From Candidatus Zhuqueibacterota bacterium (GTDB taxonomy: Bacteria; Zhuqueibacterota; Zhuqueibacteria; Oceanimicrobiales; Oceanimicrobiaceae), in contig JAJDAE010000185.1 of NCBI GenBank assembly GCA_029262035.1, positions 1-43,439 on the forward strand: a stretch of DNA of 43,439 bases, in the 5' to 3' direction. This document shows, in pieces, positions 17,034 through 27,822 of this stretch. Position 1 is the stretch's first letter; each line of letters begins with the position of its first letter. The translations under genes and the position numbers were made by a program. The notes below the pieces were generated by a model. That model did no database searches. It was given only the letters and a program-made list of their open reading frames with translations, and was not told the origin of the DNA.

Positions 17034-19532
17034 TTAAAATTTTAGAATCATTCCCATTCTAAATCGCCTGCCATGTTCAGAAGATATAGGATCAAAAAGT
17101 CGGTAACTTTGAATGCCTGTGTTGTCAATTTGCTCAATTGTATTATCATCATCAAAAAGATTTCGAAATTCAACAAAAGGAGTTAGCTTGCCGTTTAAAA
17201 ATCTGGAAGGTTTAAGTTTTAAACGAATATCTAATAGATTCCGCCACGAGAGTCTTGAACTGTTTGGAATTTCACTTTCCGGAGAAGTAAACGGAAGGGG
17301 ACTTAACAGCCGGTAAAGAATATTAATATCTAAACTTTTCGTTTTATAATCCGCATTTAGAACGATAGAATGGCGTTGATCCCAACTTAATGGGAATTGT
17401 TTTATTTCATTTTCAGCGGACTGTTTGGCGGCATTGTTAAAGTCCTCTTCCGCCGATGAGCTTGTCCCCCTTGCTTTCATGTAAGTATAATTAATGCGGG
17501 TTGCCAGATTATGTGTAAGCCTTTTTTGAAGAGTGGCTTCAAAACCTGCGGTTTGCCCTTGCGCCGAGTTGATATACCTCGTGTATCCTTGTGTAATTAA
17601 GCCGTTATTTCGCAAACTGTCGGAAAGTAGCACGGTTTGGGTATCGATTAAATTTCGATATTTTTTAATAAAACCTGTAAATACGAACAGCAGATCATTC
17701 GAAACAATTTTTTTATAGCTGAATTCTGTTGAAATAGTTTTGATTGGTTCAATCGAGGCGTTGCTCACATAAGGGAGATAACCTTCTACATTTGCTGAAC
17801 TATTCACGTACAGGTAGTACAGGGAAGGCATCTGGTAATACCATCCATAATTTAAATGCAACCTTTCATCTTTTGATAGCGGAAGCGATATACCTAGTCT
17901 TGGGGCAAGTGGTTTGTTTTTGCTTGATTCATTTGCAAAAAGTCTCGAATTTATAGAATTGCCGGCATTCTTTACGCCTTGGTTTTCTTCTTCAAAGTCA
18001 GCTTTGGGATCGAAAACATCATAACGTAAACCTAAATTTGCAGTTAACCCTTTGTATTTAAGCTGGTCTTCAAAGTAGATGGAGTAGTATTGCGGTTTGT
18101 AGCGGAAATCATCTTGTATTCTGTTATAAACTAAACTATTGCCATCGAAGGTAGCAGTAGGATTGAAATTTAAGTTTTTTGAATCAAGAATATAGTTTTG
18201 GATGTCTATCCCGGTTTTAAAAAAGTGCCCTTCTGAGATTTGTGCAACTAAATCAAATTTTAAAAGCTGTGTTTCCTCAATAGTTTTTTCATCCCATGGT
18301 TGGGTACCATCAATTATGTTACTACTTGGATTTTTAGGATCCTCGAAAATCAGGTTTGGGGCACCATCGATAACCTCTCCGAGTACGCGCCGCTTGTTGC
18401 GGTACTGTGCAGCTTTAATCGACGCAAATACGTTCTGGCTGAGAGTGTGGGTTAGGCCGATACTGAAGCGGTGGCTATAGTGCTTTCTTTTGGCTAAACC
18501 CTGGGGATTTAAAGCCCACTGCGGATCGAATTGCCGCCATTCCCAGTTGGAGGCAATTGCCTGAAATGATAAAATTGTGTTGTTGGAAACCTCGAAAGAG
18601 ATTTTGGAATTGATATTGTAATTGGTGAAAATTGGAGAACCATAATGAGTTGATAATTGGTTTTTATGTTGTGTGTCGCTATAATTCATATCTCCGGAAA
18701 AAAAGTATTTGGCATTTATTAATGGTCCGCCTAATCCAAGAATCAGTGGCCCACCCAAATTAAATTCCAGCCTTCTGGTTTTATCATTTTGAAAAAATTC
18801 ATTATCTAAGAAATCACCATAAAATCTAAAGTCACCCGAAGGTCTGTTATAACCATTTTTAGTAGTTACATTGATAATGCCCGCTGATGCATTCCCGTAT
18901 TCTGCGCTAAATCCGCCCGTCTGTACCATCATTTCTGTTATGGAGTTGTTGGGAACATAACTGGCTAATGCTCGGGAAAAAACGCCCTGAAGCGGTAAGC
19001 CGTCAAGCAAATAAATAACATCGGTTTCGCGACCACCTCTAATATGCGTACCAACCACCCCCGGTAAAATGGCAACTGCATCAAGGTATGAATCTATCGG
19101 GAGACCATCGTTGATTTCTTTTCCTGAAATAAAATATGTTGATGAAGTTATATCTCTTTTAATCAGTTTATTTTCTTCGGTAATCGTAACTTCTTTAAGC
19201 GAAAGTACTTCAGCTGAAATTTGGATATCTAGGTTGGTGGTTAAATCAACATTAATGGACACCTCTTTAATTTTGAGCTGTGAGTAGCCAATCATTTCAA
19301 TGTTGAGATCATAATCGCCTGCCGGAAGATTGTAGATTATGAAATGACCATTTCGATTCACCATTGCTCCCATTGTTGTTCCCTCAACAAGAACAGAAGC
19401 CCCTGGCAAAATCTGACCGGTCTTCTTGTCTGTAACCGTGCCGGAAAGTGTGCCGGTTATTCCTGCAAATACAGTAGAATACGCAAATGCACAGGAAATA
19501 AGAAATATTATAAATATATGTTTTTTTAACAT
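17034..19532 (-). CDS. TonB-dependent receptor with N-terminal carboxypeptidase-regulatory-like domain
   Basis: GTLSGTVTDKKTGQILPGASVLVEGTTMGAMVNRNGHFIIYNLPAGDYDL; plug domain VVGTHIRGGRETDVIYLLDGLPL...GGFSAEYGNASAGIINVTTKNG; C-terminal RRFRMGMILKF. Confidence 0.93.
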   Translation of the reverse strand: MLKKHIFIIFLISCAFAYSTVFAGITGTLSGTVTDKKTGQILPGASVLVEGTTMGAMVNRNGHFIIYNLPAGDYDLNIEMIGYSQLKIKEVSINVDLTTNLDIQISAEVLSLKEVTITEENKLIKRDITSSTYFISGKEINDGLPIDSYLDAVAILPGVVGTHIRGGRETDVIYLLDGLPLQGVFSRALASYVPNNSITEMMVQTGGFSAEYGNASAGIINVTTKNGYNRPSGDFRFYGDFLDNEFFQNDKTRRLEFNLGGPLILGLGGPLINAKYFFSGDMNYSDTQHKNQLSTHYGSPIFTNYNINSKISFEVSNNTILSFQAIASNWEWRQFDPQWALNPQGLAKRKHYSHRFSIGLTHTLSQNVFASIKAAQYRNKRRVLGEVIDGAPNLIFEDPKNPSSNIIDGTQPWDEKTIEETQLLKFDLVAQISEGHFFKTGIDIQNYILDSKNLNFNPTATFDGNSLVYNRIQDDFRYKPQYYSIYFEDQLKYKGLTANLGLRYDVFDPKADFEEENQGVKNAGNSINSRLFANESSKNKPLAPRLGISLPLSKDERLHLNYGWYYQMPSLYYLYVNSSANVEGYLPYVSNASIEPIKTISTEFSYKKIVSNDLLFVFTGFIKKYRNLIDTQTVLLSDSLRNNGLITQGYTRYINSAQGQTAGFEATLQKRLTHNLATRINYTYMKARGTSSSAEEDFNNAAKQSAENEIKQFPLSWDQRHSIVLNADYKTKSLDINILYRLLSPLPFTSPESEIPNSSRLSWRNLLDIRLKLKPSRFLNGKLTPFVEFRNLFDDDNTIEQIDNTGIQSYRLFDPISSEHGRRFRMGMILKF

Positions 19533-19815
19533 TTTTCGAAAAGTTGGTTTCTATTAAGTACACCTAAATGCAAAATATATGCCATACTGAGGGATAAAAG
19601 TAGAATTAGTCAAAATGAATTACGTGTTCAAAAAAATAGATATTTTAGTTAGAATTTTTATTAAATTAGCCGACTGACGTATATAATTTAAAGCTCTTTT
19701 CGCTGGTACTTAGATGTGAAAAGTTACGGCGATTGCACGAAATAAATTTTTTAGTGCAATAGTTTACCTGAAATAGGAAAAATATTGCACAGATATTATT
19801 CGGTTTATAAGGCAG

Positions 19816-21078
19816 ATGTTCGATAATAATACACTTTCATTTCTTGAAAAGTTGCAAACTTTTGGCTGGAAGTTGAATTTGGAAAATATTTACAGTCTAT
19901 TAGTTTATATGGATAATCCACATGTTAACTTAAAATGTGTCCATATCGCCGGCACAAATGGCAAGGGTTCAACTTCTGCTTTTCTTGAATCAATTCTAAG
20001 GACTGCCGGTTATAAAACCGGTCTGTTTACTTCGCCCCATTTAGTAGAAGTAAATGAGAGAATCCGGGTGAACGGGGTTTGTATTTCGGATGCCGACCTT
20101 ACTAAATATATGACTTCGCTTGAAACAAAAGTTAGAGAGGAAGAATGCACATATTTTGAAACGCTAACCGCAATCGCGTTTAAATATTTTTGTGATTGTA
20201 AGGTAGATTTTGCTGTAATCGAGGTTGGGTTGGGGGGACGTTTTGATGCCACCAATGTTGTCGATCCGGTTTTAAGTATTATTACTGAAATAGATTTTGA
20301 TCATGAACAATATCTTGGTGCTGACATATCTTCTATTGCCAAAGAAAAAGCAGGTATTATTAAAAAAAACAGACCGTGTTTAGTTCAAACAAAAAAGAAA
20401 GAAGCATTAGTTGAATTTAAAAATGTGGCTCGTGAAAAGGATGCTGACTTTTTTCCATTGAATAAGATTTGTAATATTGAGTACAAAGCTGAGGGGGCTG
20501 GATATTCGAAATTTAATTTGACCATATTTCAAAAAGAGAGCAATGACCTATTGCTGAATATCCCCGGTAAGGTACAGGTTGAAAATGCGGCGTTGGCGGT
20601 AAGTGCTGTAAAGCTTCTTGAAAACTCCGGACTTCCTGTTTCCGAAAATGCCATTTTAAATGGTTTGAAAAATACTTTATGGCCCGGAAGATTGCAAATA
20701 ATTCAGGATTCGTCAACGATACTTTTAGATGTTGCTCACAATGTTGCCTCCATAAAAAATCTGCTAGATTATATTGAAACTTTCTTCAAGGACAAAGAAA
20801 TAGTTTTTGTTTTGGGATTGTTGGGGGATAAGAATAGGAAAGAGATTGTTAATTTAATCTCTTTTAAAGCCAAATCAGTTTTTGTTGTTACGCCAGCCTC
20901 AAGTCGGGCAACGCCAGCAAATGAGTTAACTGAAGATTTTCAGAAGTTATCAGTACCTGCGCAAGTTTTGACAAATTTTTCTCAAATTTTAGATTTGACT
21001 AATGCAGACGATTTGGTTTGTATAACAGGCTCTCATTATGTAGTAGGTGATTTTTTAAAACTCTATAAAAAGACTTGA
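19816..21078 (+). CDS. folC: Bifunctional folylpolyglutamate synthase/dihydrofolate synthase
   Basis: HIAGTNGKGSTSAFLESILRTAGYKTGLFTSPHLVEVNERIRVNG; EVGLGGRFDATNVVDP. Confidence 0.95.
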   Translation: MFDNNTLSFLEKLQTFGWKLNLENIYSLLVYMDNPHVNLKCVHIAGTNGKGSTSAFLESILRTAGYKTGLFTSPHLVEVNERIRVNGVCISDADLTKYMTSLETKVREEECTYFETLTAIAFKYFCDCKVDFAVIEVGLGGRFDATNVVDPVLSIITEIDFDHEQYLGADISSIAKEKAGIIKKNRPCLVQTKKKEALVEFKNVAREKDADFFPLNKICNIEYKAEGAGYSKFNLTIFQKESNDLLLNIPGKVQVENAALAVSAVKLLENSGLPVSENAILNGLKNTLWPGRLQIIQDSSTILLDVAHNVASIKNLLDYIETFFKDKEIVFVLGLLGDKNRKEIVNLISFKAKSVFVVTPASSRATPANELTEDFQKLSVPAQVLTNFSQILDLTNADDLVCITGSHYVVGDFLKLYKKT

Positions 21079-21101
21079 CAAATAAAATTATATTATTTAC
21101 C

Positions 21102-21128
21102 TTGACAGGCAATAATTAACCTTATACT
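21102..21128 (+). promoter_or_regulatory. Candidate promoter upstream of rho
   Basis: TTGACA (21102-21107) and TATACT (21123-21128), spacing 15 nt; would give a roughly 300-nt leader. Confidence 0.4.
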
Positions 21129-21442
21129 AACGAAAATTCCCAAAACCTAAGATTCCCTTCAAAATTATTTCTTGCTCAATCAAGTAAATTCGCTGAAGAA
21201 GTTTATGTTTAGTATCAATGTGGAATTGTCAATTTTTATTTTAGGCAGAAGATTATATAAATAGACGTTTTCTTTACGATAACCCCAAGTTAGGCTTCTT
21301 AGATTTTGGAGAGTATTTGACTTATTTTCTTAGACCTAAGCAATTTTAAAAGCAATGAATAACTCCATACAACTGGCCTCACTCTCATATCAGAAAAATT
21401 ATTAGCAACTTAAAAAAATATTATAAAAGCAGGATTACTTAG

Positions 21443-22690
21443 ATGGAAATTGTAGAATTAAAGTCATTAAAGATTTCTGAACTCACCAAAATGGCGCAGG
21501 AATATGAAGTAACTGGCGCCAGTGGTTTGAAAAAGCAAGAGCTTATTTTCAGAATACTTGAAGAACAAACGAAAAAAGAAGGCCTTATATTTGCTGAAGG
21601 GGTGATCGAAGTGTTACCCGATGGCTACGGATTTTTAAGGTCAGCAGATTATAACTATCTACCGGGGCCGGATGATATTTATGTTTCGCCTTCTCAAATA
21701 AAACGGTTTGGTCTTAAAACAGGAGATACTGTCTCCGGACAAATACGACCCCCTAAAGAGAGTGAACGTTTTTTCGCCTTATTAAAAGTAGAAGCTATCA
21801 ACTTTGAAAATCCTGATGAAGCAAAAAAGAAAATTTTGTTTGATAATTTAACCCCCCTTTATCCCGATGATAAAATTAATCTGGAGTATAATCCAAAAGA
21901 TTATTCATCAAGGGTTATGAATTTGTTGACCCCGATCGGTAAGGGCCAGAGAGGTTTAATTGTAGCTCAGCCCAAAACGGGTAAAACCATTTTGCTTCAA
22001 AAAATTGCAAATTCCGTCTCAGAAAATCATCCTGAAGTGAAAATGATAGTGCTTCTGATTGATGAGAGACCGGAGGAAGTTACCGACATGGAAAGATCGG
22101 TTAAGGCTGAAGTGATTAGTTCAACTTTCGATGAACCGCCAGATCGACATGTTCAGGTTGCAGATATGGTTTTGGCAAAGGCCAAAAGATTGGTTGAATT
22201 TGGCCAGGATGTTGTCATTCTTCTGGATAGTATTACGCGGTTAGCAAGAGCACACAATGCAGTTGTGCCACATAGCGGTAAAATTCTTTCAGGTGGTTTG
22301 GATGCCACAGCACTTGAAAGACCAAAAAGATTTTTTGGTGCAGCAAGAAATATCGAGGAAGGCGGCAGCTTAACCATTATCGCAACTGCTTTGATCGATA
22401 CAGGCAGCAGAATGGATGAAGTTATCTTCGAGGAGTTTAAAGGTACAGGTAATATGGAGTTGCAATTGGATAGAAGACTTTCCGAGCGTAGAATATATCC
22501 ATCTATCGATGTTAACCGTTCAGGTACCAGAAAAGAAGAGTTGCTCCTCAAGGATTTCGAACTCAACCGAATTTGGATTCTGCGTAAATTTCTGGCTGAT
22601 TTAACATCTGTAGAAGCTATGGAATTTTTACTACAGCGAATGCATGGAACCAAGTCAAACAAAGATTTTCTGGACTCTATGAATACTTAG
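21443..22690 (+). CDS. rho: Transcription termination factor Rho
   Basis: [120 protein letters not shown]. Confidence 0.98.
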   Translation: MEIVELKSLKISELTKMAQEYEVTGASGLKKQELIFRILEEQTKKEGLIFAEGVIEVLPDGYGFLRSADYNYLPGPDDIYVSPSQIKRFGLKTGDTVSGQIRPPKESERFFALLKVEAINFENPDEAKKKILFDNLTPLYPDDKINLEYNPKDYSSRVMNLLTPIGKGQRGLIVAQPKTGKTILLQKIANSVSENHPEVKMIVLLIDERPEEVTDMERSVKAEVISSTFDEPPDRHVQVADMVLAKAKRLVEFGQDVVILLDSITRLARAHNAVVPHSGKILSGGLDATALERPKRFFGAARNIEEGGSLTIIATALIDTGSRMDEVIFEEFKGTGNMELQLDRRLSERRIYPSIDVNRSGTRKEELLLKDFELNRIWILRKFLADLTSVEAMEFLLQRMHGTKSNKDFLDSMNT

Positions 22691-22792
22691 GAAGATTAGA
22701 AAATTGTCCTTGCTTTTACTAAATTATTTAGATATATTTGAAATCGTTTTATGTAAATTTGAGTTCAAACTTTCGTAACAAGGGAGACAATA

Positions 22793-23155
22793 GTGAAACC
22801 CGATATACACCCTGATTATAATTTTGTTGTTTTTAAAGATACGTCTTCGGATTTTTCATTTTTAACGCGTTCTACCAAAAGTTCTAAGGAAACAATTAAG
22901 TGGGAAGACGGTAAAGAGTACCCGTTGATACTACTTGAAATCACCAGTGGTTCGCATCCTTTCTATACCGGTAAGCAACAACTGATCGATTCGGCTGGAA
23001 GAGTTGAGAAATTTATGAAGAAATATGGTAAAATAACCCCCAAAGCAAAGGCTGCAAAACCCGAAAAAGCAAAGGCTGCAAAGCCCGAAAAAGCAACGGG
23101 AGTTAAAGAAGAAGCAGCAGAAGTAAAAGAGGAAACTGCAGAAACAGATTCCTAG
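22793..23155 (+). CDS. rpmE2: 50S ribosomal protein L31 type B with Lys/Ala/Glu-rich C-terminal extension (GTG start)
   Basis: [28 protein letters not shown]...[37 protein letters not shown]. Confidence 0.92.
   Translation: MKPDIHPDYNFVVFKDTSSDFSFLTRSTKSSKETIKWEDGKEYPLILLEITSGSHPFYTGKQQLIDSAGRVEKFMKKYGKITPKAKAAKPEKAKAAKPEKATGVKEEAAEVKEETAETDS
23047..23094 (+). repeat. 24-bp tandem duplication inside the L31 C-terminal extension
   Basis: aaaggctgcaaaacccgaaaaagc (23047-23070) and aaaggctgcaaagcccgaaaaagc (23071-23094), one mismatch. Confidence 0.85.
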
Positions 23156-23177
23156 CAAATTTCTGAAAATTTAAAAG

Positions 23178-23217
23178 CGGAATGGGAGCCCAGAATTGGT
23201 CCATTCCGTTTTTTTTT
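23178..23217 (+). terminator. Rho-independent terminator after the L31 gene
   Basis: cggaatgg (23178-23185)/ccattccg (23201-23208) stem followed by a run of 9 T. Confidence 0.85.
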
Positions 23218-23236
23218 AGCCTGAAAAGAGTATTTT

Positions 23237-24217
23237 ATGGAAGAAAAAAAGTTGCAAGTTGGCGGGCAAGCTGTAATTGAAGGTGTGCTTATGCGTTCGA
23301 AAGATGCCTACGCTATTGCAGTACGTCGCTCTGATGGTTCGATTCTTGTTAGAAAGAAAAATTTTATTTCGTTTATAAAAAAATATAAACTTTTTGCGCT
23401 GCCAATTTTTCGCGGTGGTTGGGTTTTAATAGAATCGCTAATTCTTGGAATCCGCGCTTTGACTTTTTCTGGAGATATTGCTGCGTTAGGGGAGAAAGAA
23501 GATAATTCAAAAGACGAAGGAGAACCGTCTGGCTTACCACCGAAAAAGAGTCTTTTGCAGAATATCTGGCTTGTCCTGACCGTGGGTTTTTCTTTCGTAC
23601 TCGGGTTATTTATTTTCTTTTACATCCCGCTTATTTTAACTGATCTTTTAGGCGCTGAAACGGGATTTATGTTTAACTTGATAGATGGCGTACTTCGCTT
23701 AACGATGTTTTTGCTTTATTTGTCACTCATTACCCTGATGAAAGATGTTCGCCGGGTTTTTGAATATCATGGCGCTGAACATAAAAGCATTTTTGCATTT
23801 GAATCAAAAGTAGACCTGACCCCTGACAACGCCATGAAAATGACGAGGTTTCATCCTCGTTGTGGCACCAGCTTTTTGTTGATTGTTATGCTTGTCAGTA
23901 TTGTGGTTTTTATGTTTTTGGGTAAACCTGAAACGGTCTCCGAAAGACTGATTAGATTGGCTTTTATTCCCGTTATTGGCGGCATTTCGTATGAATTAAT
24001 TCGACTCTCGGATTCCGGATCAAAAAATAAATTCTGGCGGCCTTTTATACTACCTGGCTTATGGCTTCAAAGGTTAACGACTAAAGAGCCCGATGAAAGT
24101 CAGCTGGAAGTTGCTATTGTTGCTCTTAAAAGTGCGCTGGGTTTAGATATAAGTACGCATAAAGACGTGGTAATGGAAACCGAAATGGAAGCAAAAGCAC
24201 AACCTTCAACAATCTGA
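23237..24217 (+). CDS. DUF1385 family membrane protein
   Basis: VGGQAVIEGVLMRSKDAYAIAVRRSDG; FEYHGAEHKSIFAFE; TRFHPRCGTSFL; position between rho-rpmE and prfA-prmC is a known conserved neighbourhood. Confidence 0.93.
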   Translation: MEEKKLQVGGQAVIEGVLMRSKDAYAIAVRRSDGSILVRKKNFISFIKKYKLFALPIFRGGWVLIESLILGIRALTFSGDIAALGEKEDNSKDEGEPSGLPPKKSLLQNIWLVLTVGFSFVLGLFIFFYIPLILTDLLGAETGFMFNLIDGVLRLTMFLLYLSLITLMKDVRRVFEYHGAEHKSIFAFESKVDLTPDNAMKMTRFHPRCGTSFLLIVMLVSIVVFMFLGKPETVSERLIRLAFIPVIGGISYELIRLSDSGSKNKFWRPFILPGLWLQRLTTKEPDESQLEVAIVALKSALGLDISTHKDVVMETEMEAKAQPSTI

Positions 24218-24224
24218 TTTTAAT

Positions 24225-25292
24225 ATGCTTGAAAGACTACAACAAATAGAAAAACGTTATACCGAGCTTTGTGATCAACTTATAGATCCCGCTCTTGCTC
24301 AGAATGTTGAGAAATATCGTGAGGTTTCAAAAGAACAGAGCAGTTTGGAAGAAACCGTCAAAGCTTATACAGTTTACAAAGATGTTTTGAAAACTATTTC
24401 TGAAGATGAAGAGGTCATTGCCGAGGGTGAGGATAAAGAACTCAGCGAGCTTGCCGAGGCTGAGCTTGCCGAAATGCTTGAAAAAAAGACCTCACTTGAA
24501 GATGATCTCAAAGTACTAATGCTGCCTAAAGATCCTAATGATTCTAAAAATGTAATTGTTGAAATTCGTGCAGGAACCGGAGGTGATGAAGCCGGAATAT
24601 TTGCCGGAGATCTTTATAGAATGTATATTCGATTTTCCGAAAGAAAACGATGGAAAATCGACATGCTGAGTTCCAGCCCGCAGGGAGTTGGTGGGTTTAA
24701 GGAAATCATTTTTATGATGTCTGGTGAAAATGTGTATGGCATTATGAAATATGAAAGCGGCGTACATCGAGTGCAGCGTGTGCCAAAAACCGAAACACAA
24801 GGCAGAGTTCATACATCAGCTGCCTCAGTTGTGGTTCTTCCGGAAGCAGAAGAAGTTGAACTTAAAATTGATCCAAACGATTTGAAAATTGATGTCTACC
24901 GGTCGTCCGGGCCGGGTGGGCAAAGTGTAAATACCACGGACTCTGCTGTGAGAATTACGTATATACCAACTGGTATGGTGGTAACCTGCCAGGATGAAAA
25001 ATCACAGCATAAAAACAGAACCAAGGCCTTGAAGGTTCTAACGGCCAGACTGCTTGAGCAAAAGCACCGCGAGGAGCAGGAAAAATTAAGTGAAAGCCGA
25101 CGGTCCATGGTAAGCACCGGTGATCGAAGTGCCAAAATTCGCACTTACAATTTCCCGCAGGGGCGATTAACCGACCACAGAATATCTTTAACACTCTATC
25201 GCTTAAATGAAATAATAGATGGCGACTTGGATGAAGTTGTCACGAAATTGAACCAGGCCGACCAGGCTGAGTTACTTAAGAATGCCGGTTAA
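24225..25292 (+). CDS. prfA: Peptide chain release factor 1
   Basis: VEIRAGTGGDEAGIFAGDLYRMY; YRSSGPGGQSVNTTDSAVRITYIPTG (GGQ motif); CQDEKSQHKNR. Confidence 0.97.
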   Translation: MLERLQQIEKRYTELCDQLIDPALAQNVEKYREVSKEQSSLEETVKAYTVYKDVLKTISEDEEVIAEGEDKELSELAEAELAEMLEKKTSLEDDLKVLMLPKDPNDSKNVIVEIRAGTGGDEAGIFAGDLYRMYIRFSERKRWKIDMLSSSPQGVGGFKEIIFMMSGENVYGIMKYESGVHRVQRVPKTETQGRVHTSAASVVVLPEAEEVELKIDPNDLKIDVYRSSGPGGQSVNTTDSAVRITYIPTGMVVTCQDEKSQHKNRTKALKVLTARLLEQKHREEQEKLSESRRSMVSTGDRSAKIRTYNFPQGRLTDHRISLTLYRLNEIIDGDLDEVVTKLNQADQAELLKNAG

Positions 25293-26193
25293 GGGGATGG
25301 CTACAGCTTCCTCAAATTTGAATATCCTCAATCTTTTAAACTCCTCAACTGACTATCTTGAAAAATACGGTATTGAAAACTCAAGGTTAAATGCAGAACG
25401 TATTTTGTGCAGCGCTATAAATCTTAATCGTGTTCAGCTTTATCTGAATTATGATCGCCCGTTGACTGACCTGGAATTGCTGGATTTTAAAAAGCGTCTC
25501 AAACGCAGGGCAACTTCAGAACCCCTACAATACATTTTGGGTGAGACCGAATTTTTTTCATTACCATTTAAAATAAACTCCGATGTGCTGATACCCCGAC
25601 CCGAAACAGAATTACTTGTGGAAAGTGTTTTGACTTGGGCTAAGGCTACTAAAAAATTGAATTCGAAATTATCTGTCTTGGATGTGGGTACCGGTTCCGG
25701 TTGTATCGCCATTAGCTTGGCAAAACATATTGAAAATTGCATCGTAACTGCTGTAGATATTTCTGCTGAAGCCATCGAGGTTGCGCAAGACAATGCTCGT
25801 TTAAATGAGGTTCATGAAAAGATAAATTTTTCTCAATTAAATTTCCTAAATTCAAATGATTTGGATGTATTAAATGAGAACTATGACATTGTTGTTTCTA
25901 ATCCGCCATATATTGCAAAAGATGAATTTGAAAATCTGCCCCTTGAAGTGAAAGGCTTTGAACCGCCGGTTGCTTTGCATGATAAAGCCGATGGCTATTT
26001 GTTTTATAGAGCATTAGCAGATTTCTCCCCAAGCAGATTGAAAAAAGATGGGTTGTTGACCATGGAAATCGGGTTGGGGCAGGCGGAAATTGTTAAGCAA
26101 TTAATGCAAAAACATTTTACTGAAATTAAAATTGATGCCGATTTTAACGGCATTGATAGAATTGTTTCTTGTCAATTTTTACATTTAAGTTAA
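25282..26193 (+). CDS. prmC: Peptide chain release factor N5-glutamine methyltransferase
   Basis: LIPRPETELLVE; VLDVGTGSGCIAISLAK; DIVVSNPPYI (NPPY motif). The start may instead be 25297. Confidence 0.95.
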   Translation: MPVKGMATASSNLNILNLLNSSTDYLEKYGIENSRLNAERILCSAINLNRVQLYLNYDRPLTDLELLDFKKRLKRRATSEPLQYILGETEFFSLPFKINSDVLIPRPETELLVESVLTWAKATKKLNSKLSVLDVGTGSGCIAISLAKHIENCIVTAVDISAEAIEVAQDNARLNEVHEKINFSQLNFLNSNDLDVLNENYDIVVSNPPYIAKDEFENLPLEVKGFEPPVALHDKADGYLFYRALADFSPSRLKKDGLLTMEIGLGQAEIVKQLMQKHFTEIKIDADFNGIDRIVSCQFLHLS

Positions 26194-26203
26194 GGAGGAC
26201 TTT

Positions 26204-27589
26204 ATGATTAAACCAACTATTTTTAGAGAATACGACATCCGCGGAATCGCCGATGAGGACTTGACCGATGAAAACGTTTTGCTTTTGGGAAAGGGTATCG
26301 GAACTTTCCTCGCGCGGCAAGGCTCCAAGTCGCTTGCTATTGCCAGGGATGTTCGGCTTTCATCCGAAAGAATTCGTAACGCTTTGGTTGCGGGGCTAAC
26401 TTCAACCGGGCTAAATGTTTACGATGTGGGCATAAGTTTAACACCGGTTCAATATTATGCAATTCTCGAATATGAAACCGGCGGCGGCGTAATGATTACG
26501 GGCAGCCATAACCCAATTGAGTATAACGGACTTAAAATTTCTAAAGCGGGAGTGCTCCCGGTTTATGGTGAACAAATTCAAGAAATAAAAACTCTCATTG
26601 ATAATAATGATTTTGAAACCGGTGTCGGCGAAGTAATCGTTAAGGATATTCTGCCTGACTACATTTCAATGATTAAATCTAAATTGAAACTCAACAAAAA
26701 ACTCAAAATTGTTATCGATGGTGGTAACGGGACATCGGGGTTAATGGCGCCGCAACTGTGGCGTGATATGGGCTGTGAAGTTGTGGAGCTTTACTGTGAA
26801 CCCGATGGCCATTTCCCAAATCATTTGCCCGACCCAACCGTACCCAAGTATGTTGTCGATTTACAGAAAAAAGTTTTAGAAGAAGGTGCAGATCTCGGCA
26901 TTGGATACGATGGCGATACCGATCGAGTCGGCACAATTGATGAAAAAGGCCGCATGGTTTTTGCGGATAAATTGCTCGCGATCTTAAGCCGTGAAATTAT
27001 TCAGAAATACCCCGGCGCTCAAATTGTTTTCGATGTGAAATGTTCACAAGCGCTTACGGAAGAAATTGAGAAATATGGCGGTAAGCCACTCATGTGGAAA
27101 ACCGGCCATTCGATTCTTAAAGCTAAAATGAAAGAAACCAAAGCCCCGCTTGCAGGTGAAATGTCGGGTCATATTTTTTATGCCGACGATTTTTATGGTT
27201 TTGATGATGCCATTTATGTGTCCGGCAGATTGCTTCAAATTTTAGGGAATTCTGATAAAACACTTTCAGAAATTGTCGATGAAATTCCGGTTTATGAATC
27301 AACTCCTGAAATTCGTGTTGAAGCTACTGATGAAGACAAGTTTGACATTGTAGATAAATTGGCTAACTACTTCAAAAGTAAGTACGATGTTATTGATATC
27401 GATGGCGCCCGGGTTTTATTTGGCGATGGTTGGGGGCTGGTTCGTGCCTCAAATACTCAGCCGGTTCTTGTTTTGCGTTTCGAAGCAAAAAGTAAGGAGC
27501 GCTTGGCTGAAATTATAGAAATCTTCAAAGGCAAACTCAAGGAATTTCCTGCAGTTAAGTTTTCTGACGAAGATTTTACTTTTGCTTAA
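26204..27589 (+). CDS. Phosphomannomutase/phosphoglucomutase
   Basis: FREYDIRGIADEDLT; GGGVMITGSHNPIEYNG; GIGYDGDTDRVGTID; AGEMSGHIFYADDFYGFDDAIY. Confidence 0.95.
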   Translation: MIKPTIFREYDIRGIADEDLTDENVLLLGKGIGTFLARQGSKSLAIARDVRLSSERIRNALVAGLTSTGLNVYDVGISLTPVQYYAILEYETGGGVMITGSHNPIEYNGLKISKAGVLPVYGEQIQEIKTLIDNNDFETGVGEVIVKDILPDYISMIKSKLKLNKKLKIVIDGGNGTSGLMAPQLWRDMGCEVVELYCEPDGHFPNHLPDPTVPKYVVDLQKKVLEEGADLGIGYDGDTDRVGTIDEKGRMVFADKLLAILSREIIQKYPGAQIVFDVKCSQALTEEIEKYGGKPLMWKTGHSILKAKMKETKAPLAGEMSGHIFYADDFYGFDDAIYVSGRLLQILGNSDKTLSEIVDEIPVYESTPEIRVEATDEDKFDIVDKLANYFKSKYDVIDIDGARVLFGDGWGLVRASNTQPVLVLRFEAKSKERLAEIIEIFKGKLKEFPAVKFSDEDFTFA

Positions 27590-27822
27590 ATCTGGATTTA
27601 CGCTCACGGATGAGTCTTTTTTGCAAGGTTCGCATACTTAAAACCTGCTCCTCGCTTTTGACTTCTTTTATGCGCGCGTTATTTCCTTTTAATTATCAGA
27701 AATATATTGTTGTTTACTTCGACCATCGCTAAATATGTTTCAGTAATTTCCGAACAATTAGGAACAAGCTGCTTGAAAATAATGTAGTAAATAAGTATTA
27801 TCGAAAAAAATAACGAGTGTTG

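Noticed and set aside
22153-22662. Minus-strand 169-aa ORF
   Set aside because: Antisense shadow of the highly conserved rho coding sequence.
21443-26193. rho-L31-DUF1385-prfA-prmC as an unusual cluster
   Set aside because: This is a known conserved housekeeping neighbourhood.
27590-27822. Possible structured RNA between the phosphohexomutase and S55 genes
   Set aside because: No convincing stems or family hallmark found by eye; would need a covariance search.
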